Assembly (NCBI RefSeq): GCF_964340395.1
Contig: NC_135565.1
Coordinates: 21,228,709 to 21,292,708 of the forward strand
Reading direction: 5' to 3'
Length of the DNA: 64,000 nucleotides
From: Glandiceps talaboti
Taxonomy: Eukaryota > Hemichordata > Enteropneusta > Spengelidae
Shown: in pieces, positions 25,204 through 36,811 of the stretch
Layout: the number at the start of each line of letters is the position of its first letter
Position numbering within the stretch: position 1 is the first letter of the stretch
Notes under the pieces: generated by a model
The model's input: only the letters and a program-made list of their open reading frames with translations
Database searches by the model: none
Told to the model about the DNA's origin: nothing
Made by a program: the position numbers and the translations under genes

Positions 25204-28200
25204 CGTGCGTATGTACGTGTGTGTGTGTGTGGACTATGTCATGGATAATGGTGACTTGAACTTACATCCCTGCTTTGAAGTACAACCATTCAGAATTCAA
25301 AAGATGTCAAAATTGAAATCGTAATTACCTTTCTTTTCTCTAGCTACTTGTCTTACACTGTCTCTGAATTCAGCAAATGCTTCTACATATGGCATGACAG
25401 TTTCTTCCAACTGTTAAAAAAAAAGAGACCAACCAAAAAATGAAAGTCTGTTGATGTAACTTGCTTTCATAACATTGTGTATTCAAAGAAAGTTAGATTT
25501 CACATGTGCTTTATACTTGCCTACATTACCATTATTTTCTCCACTATAAATAGAAAACCATCTGACATATGAGAGCCAATCACATACTTTTACTTAAATT
25601 AGTATTATTTCTCCACCTGACATAGAGCCAATCAAATGTACTTTTACTTACATTAGCATTATTTTCTCCACAAGACATAGGAAAGCCAATCAAATGTACT
25701 TTTACTTACATTAGCATTATTTTCTCCACTAGACATAGGAAAGCCAATCAAATGTACTTTTACTTACATTAGCATTATTTTCTCCACTAGACATAGGAAA
25801 GCCAATCAAATGTACTTTTACTTACATTAGCATTATTTTCTCCACTAGACATAGGAAAGCCAATCAAATGTACTTTTACTTACATTAGCATTATTTTCTC
25901 CACTAGACATAGGAAAGCCAATCAAATGTACTTTTACTTACATTAGCATTATTTTCTCCACTAGACATAGGAAAGCCAATCAAATCATCACCATCTATTG
26001 CACCAAACACCTGGAATTATATCAAACAAAAATGATGGATTCTTGATTAGTGTTAAGTTTTATTTTGTTTCCATTATTCCTTTGTCTTCACAAGCCCTCA
26101 TACTATATTAATAGTACATTGTGTTGGCATAGCAACAGGGTCAGTGGTACACTGTGTTGGCATAGTAACATGGTCAATAGTTCACCGGGTTGCCATAGTT
26201 CAGTTCAGTTCAGTTCAGTTCAGTGCAGTTCAGTTCAAAAATCTAGGAACACATCAGTACAATGCCTTACCTTCAATATATCTGTAATGTATCTGTAAAT
26301 CTAGGAACAAAGCTGTACAATCTCTTACCTTCAATATATCTGTAAGATAGACTGCAATACTACGTAATAATATACTATTTGGTATTTGTTTACTGGACTT
26401 GATGTCTCTTACATAGATATTACTTTGACTGACTAAATCTCTCATGGCATCCATGGCTGATTTAGTATCTATAGAATCACACAGTGCTTGGTCTATATCC
26501 GACTTGATTTGCTGAAATCTGTAGACAACAAAAAGAAGAGTTGATGTAATATTGAAAATTGTCAAGAATCATTCTTTTTAAATCAATATTAAAAAAAAAA
26601 ATTCTCAAAGTTACTGTAATAATGGCTGTTAGTAGTAATGTACTATACATTTGTATGCAAGTCACATTAACTTAACTCCCTGGGGCATATAATCTATTAC
26701 AGTCTCCGTAAATGCATAGAATTAAATCATTCACATTGTCACCTCTATCCTACCAGGTTCCCAATTATACAGTTGGGTACAATGGTGGTATAGATCTTGC
26801 TCATGAACTAGCCCCTCAGAAACAGACTGCATCAAAAAAGCTTGAACAGACAACTTGCAGAATCAAACCTGGTGTTTCTAACCATTCGACCATCATGAAA
26901 TTTCAGCATGAATTTCTAATTTCTAAATGAACTAAAAGATCTATGACAATAAAACACTTACTGTTCAGACAGTTTTTTCTCAGCTTCATTCCATTTCAGG
27001 AACTTTTCTGGACCAACAGCAGCATTTCGTAAGATGTCTTTCACATTGAGGAAGAATTCCTAAACATCAAAATTGAAAATAAATACCATTTTAATGATTA
27101 AATTCAATCAAAATATTCTTTTTATTTTTTTTTTTGGAGGGGGTTAAATGTTTTGCTTTGCATGTACTATTCTTCTTATAAAGCATACTAGACATTCACT
27201 AGTTTGTATGATACGACATTACATGACATGCAATCAGCCTTCAAATGATAACTATCACGTCTTCATTTCATGTGATAAATGACAGCATGGCACAACATGT
27301 TCTTACAGACAAAACTTTCACTTTCACTTTGTATACTTCCAACCTGCTATGGTACTCAATGACATAATTTAATACACATACACTAAGACACTATTATATC
27401 AACTGTGTTAGCAATACCAGAAGACAATTTAAACGTCAACAAAATTATGACCAATTGGGTTTGTATTTGCAAATTAAGTTGTCAGTTGACTGGTTCTGAG
27501 AAGACATGACTCAAGTATTCTGTATTAGTCATACTCTATTGTTATCATTCACAAAGTACAATGTACAATGTCGGGGGTCAGGCTAGACTAGCTGTAAGCT
27601 ATTTCTTGACTCTCTATTCACCCCCTCTCTCTCTCTCATCACCCCCCCCCCCCTCCCACCTCAATATTTTGTAATCATTTATACGTTTGGGTAAATAAAC
27701 CACTTATTATTATATATAAATTAATCTTGTAAAATTGACCTCAAATTCATGTGCACATACTTACATTCATAAATTTTTCATACTGTATGGCATTTTCCAT
27801 AGTATTATCCGAATAATCTAATGTATCTTTCCATGAATGCAGTAAAAACATAAGTCGTAGTTGTCGTGATGTGTGTTTGGCCAATGCATCTTTGATGGTG
27901 ATGAAGTTTTTCAATGATTTAGACATTTTACAACCAGCTATTGTCAGGTGACCAGAATGTAGAAAGTATCTCACCCAGTGGTCATTACCATAGTGTGCCT
28001 GAAAAAACAAACAAATAATACATGATTTACGACCAGGCAGTGCAAGGTGTAAAATGTATGAATAATAAATAGGCTCATAACTTACTATCATTAATTTGAA
28101 TATCAGTATACTTATATAGAAATAATTAGCATAAATGAATACTAATTAGTCACATATCTCATATTACTATACATCCCAAGGTGCAAGACTAGCTCTGATA

Positions 28201-31200
28201 ACAACACATTCACATAAATTTGAATACTTGTTGTCATTGATATAATTAGCATAAATGAATACTAATTACTCACACCTAGTATTGGCTATACAGTGCAAGA
28301 TGTGTGATGTGAGGTTATGAATATTCAGCTCTGGTATCTCATTAACATAAATTTGAACACATGAATATGCATTGCTATAATTAGCATAAATGAATACTAA
28401 TTACTCACATATCTTGTATTGCTGTACATTCCAAGGTGCAAGACTAGTTCTGATAACAACACATTCACATAAATTTGAATACATGAATAAACATTGCTAT
28501 AATTAGCATAAGTGAATACTTATGATCAATACATCTTGTAAGTTATAAAGATGTTTACCTCAGCTTGGGCAAGTTCATTGTCATGGTGAGGAAATCTGAG
28601 ATCATAGCCACCTGTATGGATATCAAGTGATTCCCCTAGAATACAGCTAGCCATGACTGAACACTCTATGTGCCAACCTGGACGACCCTATAAAAAGAGT
28701 AAGAAAACATTTCAAATTATACATGCATGTTTCCATGGCAATAATATAGAATATTAATGATGATACAAGTTTTTATACAGCACTTTCCAACGGTGTGCCT
28801 ACAGACTTCTGGCATGGATATGTATCTACACAACAGGATGTATCTACACAACAGGCTCTTCATTAACTCCCTAGGGAGTGTACACACTGGATTTGAACAA
28901 TTCTATCTTACTACATGTAGTGTGAGTGGCAAAATCTCAAATCACTACTCTCTATGTCTAATGGTTTTGGCCACTAGAGGGAGCTCTTTAATAAATTGCT
29001 AAATACATAATACCCAACTCACTAACCTTTCCCCAAGGTGAATCCCATGCTGGTTCTCCTGGCTTTGATGCTTTCCATACTGCAAAGTCATTTTGTGATT
29101 TCTTCTCATCTAGTCTGTCCTGTGTTATACTGAGATCACCTTCTCCTTCCTGTAGTGCCTTGTTGTCACCTACAGCTTCAGGTACTAACTTAGCATAGCT
29201 ATGGTCACTGGCATTATCAAAGGTAGCCACAGAGAAATAGACAGAGCCGTTGGACTCATACCTAGAAATGAAGTAATAAATGATGATTGTCAGACATTGT
29301 TCTTTATGCAAGTATGATATATGTGTATGTTCAATATTCTGTATGACTCTGAACATCAACATAGTCACATGACAGTCACATGACAATCACATGATAAACA
29401 TAATTTAGATAGAACTTTCCAGCATGACAGACCTACAAAGGATACATCTGTCATAGAATGACTTGAATATGAATGAATTGACTATGCTAGTCACATGATG
29501 ATCACATGGCTAAATGCAAGTAAAGGTGCACATTTATAAAGTGTCATTCATAATGTATGTAATGATCACAGCACTTTACAATTACTACCTCTTGCATAGA
29601 CCTATAGTGACACAATGGCCCAGTATGCTTCCTCAACTCCCTGGGGAGCATAAATTCCATTGCAGCCTCTGTAAGTGCATCAGTGTAATTCTTCATATTG
29701 CAACCTCTATCCTATCAAGTCCCCAATTATACAGCTGGGTTGACTAAAGCACAACCATAGTTCAAATCTTGCCCAAGGATTTAGTCACTCAGAAACAAAT
29801 AGTAGTGGTAAGGCTCAAACTTGCAACATGTGAATTCAAGACCAAAGCTATGCTAACCATTCCATCATCACGACTCTACTCCAGTACTGTTGACAGCACT
29901 TAATACATGTACTAACATGACACGCCAACAACAATTGCATAACTTATCAATGGCACCAACTTATGACTTGAATAGAAGGATAGTCACATGATGATCATGT
30001 GATAACTGCTAAGTATCTGTACATTACTTACGCATAACCATTATCTATGATTTTCTTGACATAGTCTATGACTTCAGGGATATATTCACTGACCCTGGTT
30101 AGGACATCAGCTGGAAGAACCTGTAAATTGTTGAATTATAATGTTAAATAAAATATCAGGAAGGGAATGTGATATTATGATTGACACTGCCAAAAACAAT
30201 ATCAGCCATCATTTATGTCATATCTGTGTGATATTGAAATGTCAAGTCAATAGCTAACGTGTGATATTGAAATGTTCACTTGATAACTTACATTAAGTGA
30301 TGTCATATCTGTGTGATATTGAAATGTTCAGTTGATAACTTATATTAAGTGATGTCATATCTGTGTGATATTGAAATGTTCAGTTGATAACTTACATTAA
30401 GTGATGTCATATCTGTGTGATACTCTTCTTCCCAATACTTAGGAAGGGATGAAAAGATTGAGTTGTCTGTTATAGTGTGGCCTGACTTTCTGTCCAATTC
30501 ATCGGCTAAAACATCACGACACTCTTCAACTATTCTCTGTTGAAGTAAGAAAAACACAAATATAATTAAAACACAGATGGACTATTACTAACAAAACAAT
30601 GTAGCTTTGGCTACCAAAAACTGGAAGTATAATACAATTATCTATACGCACTCACATTATGATATTGCCCATGGGCACTATCATCTGTAGTTGCCTGGCA
30701 ACCATCCTGGATGTGCCAATCTGAAGCAATGGTCGCACAATGTCACACAAGCTCAATAAATGAACTTTGTTTATTCAGGCCAAAACCCCCTCCCCTCCCC
30801 TCCCCCTCTGTATGAACGTTCATAAGACATCAACACAGTTATATATAGTGTATAACCATGGTGAACATTGTAGTGGTCAAACTACTACGATTGATACAAT
30901 TTCAAAACATGGTAAAACACATTAAAATACTAACCAGAAACCCAGCCCTGTATATCACATTAGCAGTAAATTTCAATCAACATCACAGTAGTAAATACAG
31001 AACCTTTTATCACTGAAGGCGTGAAAGATTTCAAAACCTGGTTAGAAGTGCAAAAATGAAGTTCAGCAATAGCATTGATGCCAGACCCCCCCCCCCCCAA
31101 ACAAAATGAAAGAAAAACAAAACACAAATACACTTTATTTATTGAGATTGTGTGACATTTTTGCAATTGTCCCTAAGATAGCACAGGTGAGGCTAGTCTT

Positions 31201-34200
31201 GCTGCTAGACTTTTGGGCTTTCTTCCGAATGATAAGTGAACAAAGTTCGCTGTGCACGAAGTTCTTATTGAGGGCTTTGCCCGAACCCTCAATGGCTATG
31301 GTCACATATTATCATATTGTTTCGGAAGAACACCCGAGTTCTAGCAGCTAGACTAAAGTGAGGCAGGTATAATAAAGATATATGTATACAAACCTGCATA
31401 GCTGCCTTACACTCTGTACTTTCTGTCTTATTATTTACTAAAGTCTGTAGTTCTGTTAAAGCTGTCTCCACTTTCCTCAAAATTCTCTCCAACATATTTT
31501 TCTTATCCGGGTCTGTTTCCTTTTCCATTTTGTCCTGACATTTCTGAAAACCAGAATATCAAAATATCTCATAAGGGTTTGACAATACTCAGCTTTAACT
31601 CACAGTGACAAGACCCCTTAAGTCACTCTCAAAATATCCCCATAAGGGTTTGCCAACACTCAGCTTTAACTCATAGTGGCAAGGTCCCCCATGTCACTAT
31701 CAAAATGTCTCAAGAGTTTGGTACTGTATATCTTCAACTCATGACAAGGTCTCGCTATGTCACTATGAAAGTGTCTCAAGGGTTTATCGCTGCTCGTCTA
31801 TAAGTATAACTTGTAATGACAAGGCCCCCTATGTCACTGACACATATTTTCTTTACCTCAACAAACAAAATTATTGAGTACTAATATAATAGTGTAACAG
31901 GCTCAGATCTAATGACAGATAAATAAAAGTTTGTCTCGTGATACTTACTGCTTTGCCTTGTTTGATATCCTCTAAAACAATCTCTGTACTCTCTATTCCT
32001 TTTTTGTACTCTTCAAAAAGATGATTTTGACGAGCTCTTTTAATGATTTTATCATCAATATCAGTTATGTTCATACAATAAAGGACATCATAGTTGAAGT
32101 ACTGACTTAAAACACGCCGTAAGATATCAAATGATATATAGGACCTGTAACATGAATAGATATCATAGTTGAAGTACTGACTTAAAACACGCCGTAAGAT
32201 ATCAAATGATATATAGGACCTGTAACATGAATAGACATCATAGTTGAAGTACTGACTTAAAACACGTCGTAAGATATCAAATGATATATAGGACCTGTAA
32301 CATGAATAGACATCATAGTTGAAGTACTGACTTAAAACACGTCGTAAAATATCAAATGATATATAGGACCTGTAACATGAATAGATATCATAGTTGAAGT
32401 AATGACTTAAAACACGCCGTAAAATATCAAATGATATATAGGACCTGTAACATGAATTGATATCATAGTTGAAGTACTGACTTAAAACACGCCGTAAAAT
32501 ACCAAATGATATATAGGACCTGTAACATGAATATATATCATAGTTGAAGTTCTGACTTCAAACACGCCGTAAGATATCAAATGATATATAGGACCTGTAA
32601 CATGAATAGATATCATAGTTGAATTACTGACTTAAAACACGCTGTAAAATATCAAATGATATATAGGACCGTAACATGAATAGATATCATAGTTGAACTA
32701 CTGACTTAAAACATGCCGTAAGATATCAAATGATATATAGGACCTGTAACCTGAATAGAAAGCAGAGTTGAAATTCTGATGTAAAACATATGATTTTTAA
32801 TCATCACTAAGTTAGGGGGTTTGGTGTTCTAGTTATTTTGCTCACCAAACATATACATGTAGACATAGTTATAGGTTGCCACTGCAAAGGTCACAGGAAA
32901 GGTCATAGGTAAGAAGTGTAGGTGGTAGGAATGCAACCAATGACTGTTGTTATTGCCTAGCAACAAAGTAATGAAAGTGAAAGAGACTTACCTAGCGTGA
33001 CCCATGTGTGAGGCATCATATACCGTTGGACCACAACTGTACCATAGTACTTGCTTGCCATTCTGTGGAACAAACAACTCCTTTTTTCTGGTTAAACTGT
33101 TATACAAGTGTAACTCAGACTTCTTACTTCCTGCTGGTGGTTGCCATGGTGGCTGGCATCTCTTCTTGTTTCCTAGATACAAATGAGAAAGAGAATTGTG
33201 AAATACACATCAGCTGTTATAAACACAACTAAATTTAAGAATCCTCATTAAGAGCCCTTTTTAATATGGTACAAACTGAATTTATAAGCTTATTTAATTC
33301 TTAGGTGAAAAGACATCAAAATGATTATAACAACAAGTAATGTAGTTCCTGGACAGCAAGAATACTGTTATTTACAGTTGTGTACATTCCGATTCCTATT
33401 TCCATTCTAGTTTTTGAAACACTCTAGGTCGATAGGAAAAGTCTATCACTTCTGGGTGAATCTAATGAGAATGGTTCAACCATTTCATATAGGGTGATTA
33501 TGCAGAGTGACCATATTGTAATTCTCAGAATTACTCTGTCATACATGTCTGTTAGTGGTGATGTTTGTTTGTTTTCGTTTTTGTCATAAACACTACTAGC
33601 TAAGCTTGGGCTCCCTTAGTTAAAATCTCAGGATCTAATATTTAGTGTTGTAATATGGTATTTGTTATGATTGGAGCTGTAATTCTTTTGTTCTGGGCCC
33701 ATTTTTTCTATAGCTTTGCCAAACAACCATTTTATCACACCTAGATTTTAATCCTAATCCACACTAGACATTTAACATAAATCACATACATTAGTTGATA
33801 AATGAATAAATCAATTAATTATGTTTTAATGAATTACAATCAATCACTACGGCAACATGCCATAGCAAGCTTAGCATTGGTAAAGCATACAAAAATAACA
33901 CAGACATTTTCCATCATGAAGTTTATCATCTGAGGTCAAGATACGCAAAATTTACTTTTGTCATTTAAGGAATGAAAATTTGAATTATTTAATGACATAT
34001 ATTTATATGAATGAATATCCAAAATGAACTAAACGAGCAATTTAGTGCGTGAACGAATTTTAGGACCCAAGTTCCTTTTCTAAAGTTATTACCATGAGTG
34101 GATGAATTTAGGAATCTGACTTCCTTTTCAAATTCCGAACTTTCTACCATCATATACACCTGTATCATAATTAATTCCTCATAGTCGTATACATAAACAC

Positions 34201-34618
34201 GTGTGTAAATCAGTTTGCTGGTTGGTTGACACTGCACGTTGTTACCTTGTGTCCTTGATGTTGACTCTCAATGTATTGACGGCCCATGTATGCGACTGAA
34301 AATCGACACCCTGTTAACGAAGTTAGTCCCTACTGCTGTGATGTAAAATGGTCATAAACCAACGATCACTGTAGTAGGCATGTCGTGTACCATACGGACG
34401 CCACGTCCAACAAACAGTCGTTTAGCAAAAGTCATTGATTTACAAACTACTCCCTATCTACAAAAGATCCATTTCTACGAGTAACTCTAGAACGTTAGAA
34501 CAAACAAGGCAAGACAGTATTGGCAAAGGAAAGGGGGGTAACACCCTTAGGGGATCATGATATATTTGTTATTTAGGCGACGAGATGTCAAAAAACATTA
34601 CTTACCGGCGTCTGCCAT
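22385..34618 (-). CDS. CARS1: Cytosolic cysteinyl-tRNA synthetase
   Basis: Sixteen exons join without a break to 742 aa: 34606-34618, 32992-33172, 31949-32144, 31394-31543, 30396-30536, 30032-30120, 29027-29261, 28559-28687, 27765-27998, 26962-27059, 26329-26518, 25942-26010, 25329-25410, 24799-24947, 23205-23348 and 22385-22513. The enzyme charges tRNA-Cys with cysteine using ATP (class Ia). Visible motifs are the zinc/Cys site YSCGPTVYD (Cys51), the HIGH box HMGHAR (60-65), GWHIECS (Cys344), FPHHDNE (His369, Glu373) and KMSKS (402-406). A lysine/glutamate-rich tail (about 640-700, [13 protein letters not shown]) is typical of the animal cytosolic form. Length and sequence track the human enzyme closely. 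The first coding exon is only 13 bases. Exon 14 uses an AAG acceptor. Four junctions (exons 3, 5, 11, 12) are copied in tandem in the adjacent introns. Confidence 0.97.
23412..24530. repeat. 40-bp minisatellite
   Basis: About 28 units of acagatgccattcagtggaa followed by tactgtcaactgactttttt, in the last-but-one intron (between exons 14 and 15) of CARS1. Variants (cggctg/caactg, acacc/atacc) occur in blocks, suggesting expansion of multi-unit segments. No exon sequence is included. Confidence 0.97.
25142..25232. repeat. (TG)n microsatellite
   Basis: Dinucleotide run with a cgtgcgtgcgta interruption, in intron 13 of CARS1. Confidence 0.95.
25600..25985 (-). repeat. 58-bp minisatellite of the CARS1 exon 12 end plus donor
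   Basis: Six to seven units, the outermost decayed. On the gene strand each unit carries about 43 coding bases (TTTGATTGGCTTTCCTATGT through GAAAATAATGCTAAT) and then GTAAGTAAAAGTACA. The true junction is 25941/25942; the other copies lie downstream in the intron. The unit is not a multiple of three, so use of other donors would shift the frame. Confidence 0.95.
26257..26345 (-). repeat. Two-copy duplication of the CARS1 exon 11 donor
   Basis: The sequence cttaccttcaatatatctgta occurs at the true donor (26328/26329) and again at about 26269-26288, with flanking atctaggaacaca/atctaggaacaaa also repeated. The unit is about 60 bases. Confidence 0.8.
26675..26905 (-). mobile_element. tRNA-derived SINE (copy 1)
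   Basis: On the minus strand it begins with a tRNA-like head (A-box-like gaatggttaga, B-box-like aggtttgattc). It continues through the core that matches cctctatcctaccaggttcc, and ends in ctccctggggc-type tail sequence. It lies in intron 10 of CARS1. Confidence 0.6.
28085..28525. repeat. Diverged 120-130-bp tandem repeat
   Basis: Three to four units sharing ataattagcataaatgaata, ctaatta, ctcacatat and cacattcacataaatttgaa, in intron 8 of CARS1. Confidence 0.8.
28862..28985. mobile_element. Possible SINE fragment
   Basis: Starts with cattaactccctagggagtg, matching the tail of the two longer SINE copies. The rest is not clearly alignable by eye. Confidence 0.35.
29630..29885 (-). mobile_element. 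tRNA-derived SINE (copy 2)
   Basis: Best preserved copy. Minus-strand head with A-box-like tggttagcatagc and B-box-like agtttgagcc, then core (caacccagctgtataattgg, ggatagaggttgc), then tail ctccccagggagtt. It lies in intron 6 of CARS1. Confidence 0.65.
30240..30410 (-). repeat. 52-bp repeat of the CARS1 exon 5 end plus donor
   Basis: About three units. On the gene strand each has some 22 coding bases (CACAGATATGACATCACTTA) followed by the donor GTAAGTTATC (one copy ATAAGT). The true junction is 30395/30396. Confidence 0.9.
30925..31165 (-). mobile_element. Dispersed repeat, family E (copy 1)
   Basis: Its reverse complement matches 35240-35505: ggtctg.cgtcaatgc.attgctga, cacttctaacca, gtatttacta, and tgctgggtttctgg. 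Both copies have a long single-base run (C or G) at the same place. It lies in intron 4 of CARS1. Origin unknown. Confidence 0.6.
31170..31365. mobile_element. Inverted-repeat MITE-like element, family B (copy 1)
   Basis: Ends are imperfect inverted repeats: tagtcttgctgctagactttt..cttccgaa at the left and ttcggaagaacacccgagtt..ctagcagctagacta at the right. An inner palindrome gggctttgcccg is present. No coding capacity is seen. Related copies lie at 39985 and 40600. Confidence 0.75.
31560..31840. repeat. Diverged about 75-bp tandem repeat
   Basis: Four units sharing tcaaaatatctc, agggtttg, cagctttaactca, gtgacaag and cccc..gtcact, in intron 3 of CARS1. The gtgacaag..ccccttaagtcact part resembles the family A element core, which may be its source. 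Confidence 0.75.
32086..32760 (-). repeat. 75-bp minisatellite of the CARS1 exon 3 start plus acceptor
   Basis: About nine units. On the gene strand each carries the acceptor CATGTTACAG and then about 60 coding bases ([19 protein letters not shown]). The unit is exactly 25 codons. Translation through unit junctions stays open (..[12 protein letters not shown]..) except in the copy near 32668, which has lost a base in the acceptor. The true acceptor used is the last one, 32144/32145. Confidence 0.95.
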
Positions 34619-34731
34619 GATAGCTGATGAAATACCGGAAGTGCGAATTGAGGGCGCTAGACATAACTGCAATCATCGGCTCGAATAATCACGTACGTAC
34701 ATCATATCCATACCCTCTGACGTACATATCG

Positions 34732-35015
<284 letters not shown>

Positions 35016-35239
35016 CATTATTATTTTATTTCTTGTAAGAAAACGCGCTACACGTACGTACGTGCGTCTCAGGGCGTTGTACAGACTGAAGTTTAACATT
35101 GCAATAAAGTAAAGAAATTAACATCACATATTGTATGGAAATTGTATCACTATATACGGAAATTATGAATTGATACAAATCCTTGATTACATTAGCATTT
35201 TCGTCTGTCGATCAAAAGTACTGCCTTCTTGTAGGGTAA

Positions 35240-35505
35240 ATGTCGACTTTGCAGGAACGATCGCATAATGTCACACAGGCTAAACAAAAACTTCGTTCGT
35301 TTTGGGGGTGGGGGTGGTGTTGGTCTGACGTCAATGCGATTGCTGAAGTTCATTTTCGCAATTCTAACCAAATTTCGACGGAAACGTCCCCCCCCCCCTC
35401 AATGATAACAGCTTTAAATTCGTATTTACTAGTACTAGATGTTGATGAATAAGTTGATAAAAATGTACTTCTAATGTGAGATATGGTGCTGGGTTTCTGG
35501 GGTCA
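35240..35505 (+). mobile_element. Dispersed repeat, family E (copy 2)
   Basis: Same unit as 30925-31165 in the opposite orientation, recognisable over about 240 bases by eye. Divergence is substantial, so it is an old copy. Confidence 0.6.
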
Positions 35506-35525
35506 ATTTTAATCTGTGTTGATAT

Positions 35526-35561
<36 letters not shown>

Positions 35562-35822
35562 TTTTTTTAAAGAATAGAATTTGAATTTTTATAACCATTG
35601 GAACTTTTTAGGGTTGATTTATTGAAAACTAAGTCTTATGAATAATTTTATATTTATTTTATTTTGCAGCTTTCTTTTTATCTTTTTATTTTTAAATTTC
35701 ACACTTCGTTCTGTTTGTCTTTTGTTGTAGAACAATCCTGGGTCGTTTTTGCTTTATTTCATTTGAATGAATGAATGAATGAATGAATGAATGAATGAAT
35801 GAATGAATGAATGAATGAATGA
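35526..35822. repeat. (TTTA)n and (GAAT)n microsatellites
   Basis: Two tetranucleotide runs, attt at 35526-35566 and gaat at 35764-35822, separated by T-rich sequence. Confidence 0.95.
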
Positions 35823-35994
35823 ACAATAACAGTTTGGATTTTGACAATATAAGCCGCTACAATTTTTTAATTTTTTTTATCGCAATATCTAATTCATCTT
35901 TATAAATGTATAATGAATTATTATATTAGTTTTGCTATTATTCATATTGTGTTATTCATAAATACAATTTTTCAGAGTTGATTTTCCTGATCAG

Positions 35995-36270
35995 TTACTC
36001 GCATGTTTGTTTGTTCATTGTAGGTATAGCAATTAAATTAAATATAGCGCCTGAGTTCCTCGAATACCAGTAATTCCCTGGCTTGTAGCGAGGCGATGTC
36101 GCGTGTCGGTCCATGATGTCGGTCGCGCGTACGCGGTCAGGGATGTCGGTTGACACCCCATCGTTGGCGCGCCCTCTGTCGGTTGCTTTTACACTAGATC
36201 TTTCACGGTCATGTTGACTTTTAAACATGTTAATTTCATCCATGGAGGTGAATAAGGAAGATACGTCCAT
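35995..36270 (-). other. Unassigned 91-codon open frame in CpG-rich DNA
   Basis: An ATG-started frame with hydrophilic, Arg/Asp-rich composition and no family I recognise. Its base composition is unlike the AT-rich neighbourhood, which may only reflect a promoter-type CpG-rich zone. It could be a first exon of an unknown transcript or chance. Confidence 0.2.
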
Positions 36271-36386
36271 GATTCATCAAAACCGGTTATTTTTGTGGAA
36301 GCTCTGAGTAGAAATCAAAATAACCAGAGAATTAGAATCGTGTTATGAAAGTGTGATGACCTTTCCTCGCTTTTGTTTTGCCTTTC

Positions 36387-36395
36387 TCACGTGAC
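36387..36395 (+). promoter_or_regulatory. Palindromic E-box TCACGTGAC
   Basis: A perfect TCACGTGA palindrome, matching the CLEAR/USF-type E-box, about 260 bases upstream of the exon 1a start codon of the ATGL-like gene. In mammals TFEB-family factors bind such sites in lysosomal and lipid genes. Function here is inference from one motif. Confidence 0.35.
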
Positions 36396-36651
36396 GATGT
36401 GTAGTGGTGTGTCCCGTTAAGCCAATCAACAAGCGGTACTTAAGTCATGTGACAATGACGTTCGTTGTAAACATTACTGATTCCAGTAACAGGATCAAGG
36501 ATTGCTACAAGTACAAGATTGTAATCGTAACGTGACCATACAAAAATGTGCGAAGTCCACATTTATCAGAACATGCATCTCTAGACGAGAGTGTCACAGT
36601 CAAGACACACGACAGATCGCGTAGTGGTGGTGTTTATATTTTTTGTTAAAT

Positions 36652-36811
36652 ATGAATTTATCGTTTTCCGGCTGCGGTTTTCTAGGTATTTATCATGTCG
36701 GCGTGGCAAGTTGTTTCAGGGAACATGCCCCCGATCTGGTCGGTAAAGTAGCCGGTGCTTCTGCGGGAGGTTTGGCGGGCTGTGTCTTAGTCAGTGAAGA
36801 CGTCGATTTAG
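36652..36811 (+). CDS. Alternative first coding exon 1a of the ATGL-like lipase
   Basis: Encodes [30 protein letters not shown]. It carries the patatin glycine-rich oxyanion loop (GCGFLG, residues 7-12) and the nucleophile motif GASAG with Ser37. It ends TTTAG|GTAAGC in phase 1, the same phase and residue as exon 1b at 42478-42634. It would therefore splice directly to 46536 and give a 502-aa protein. It is CpG-rich, whereas exon 1b is AT-rich. It looks closer than 1b to vertebrate ATGL (GVASC.REHAP). It could instead be a relic of a duplicated gene, but no second set of downstream exons lies between 36.8 and 42.4 kb. Confidence 0.8.
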
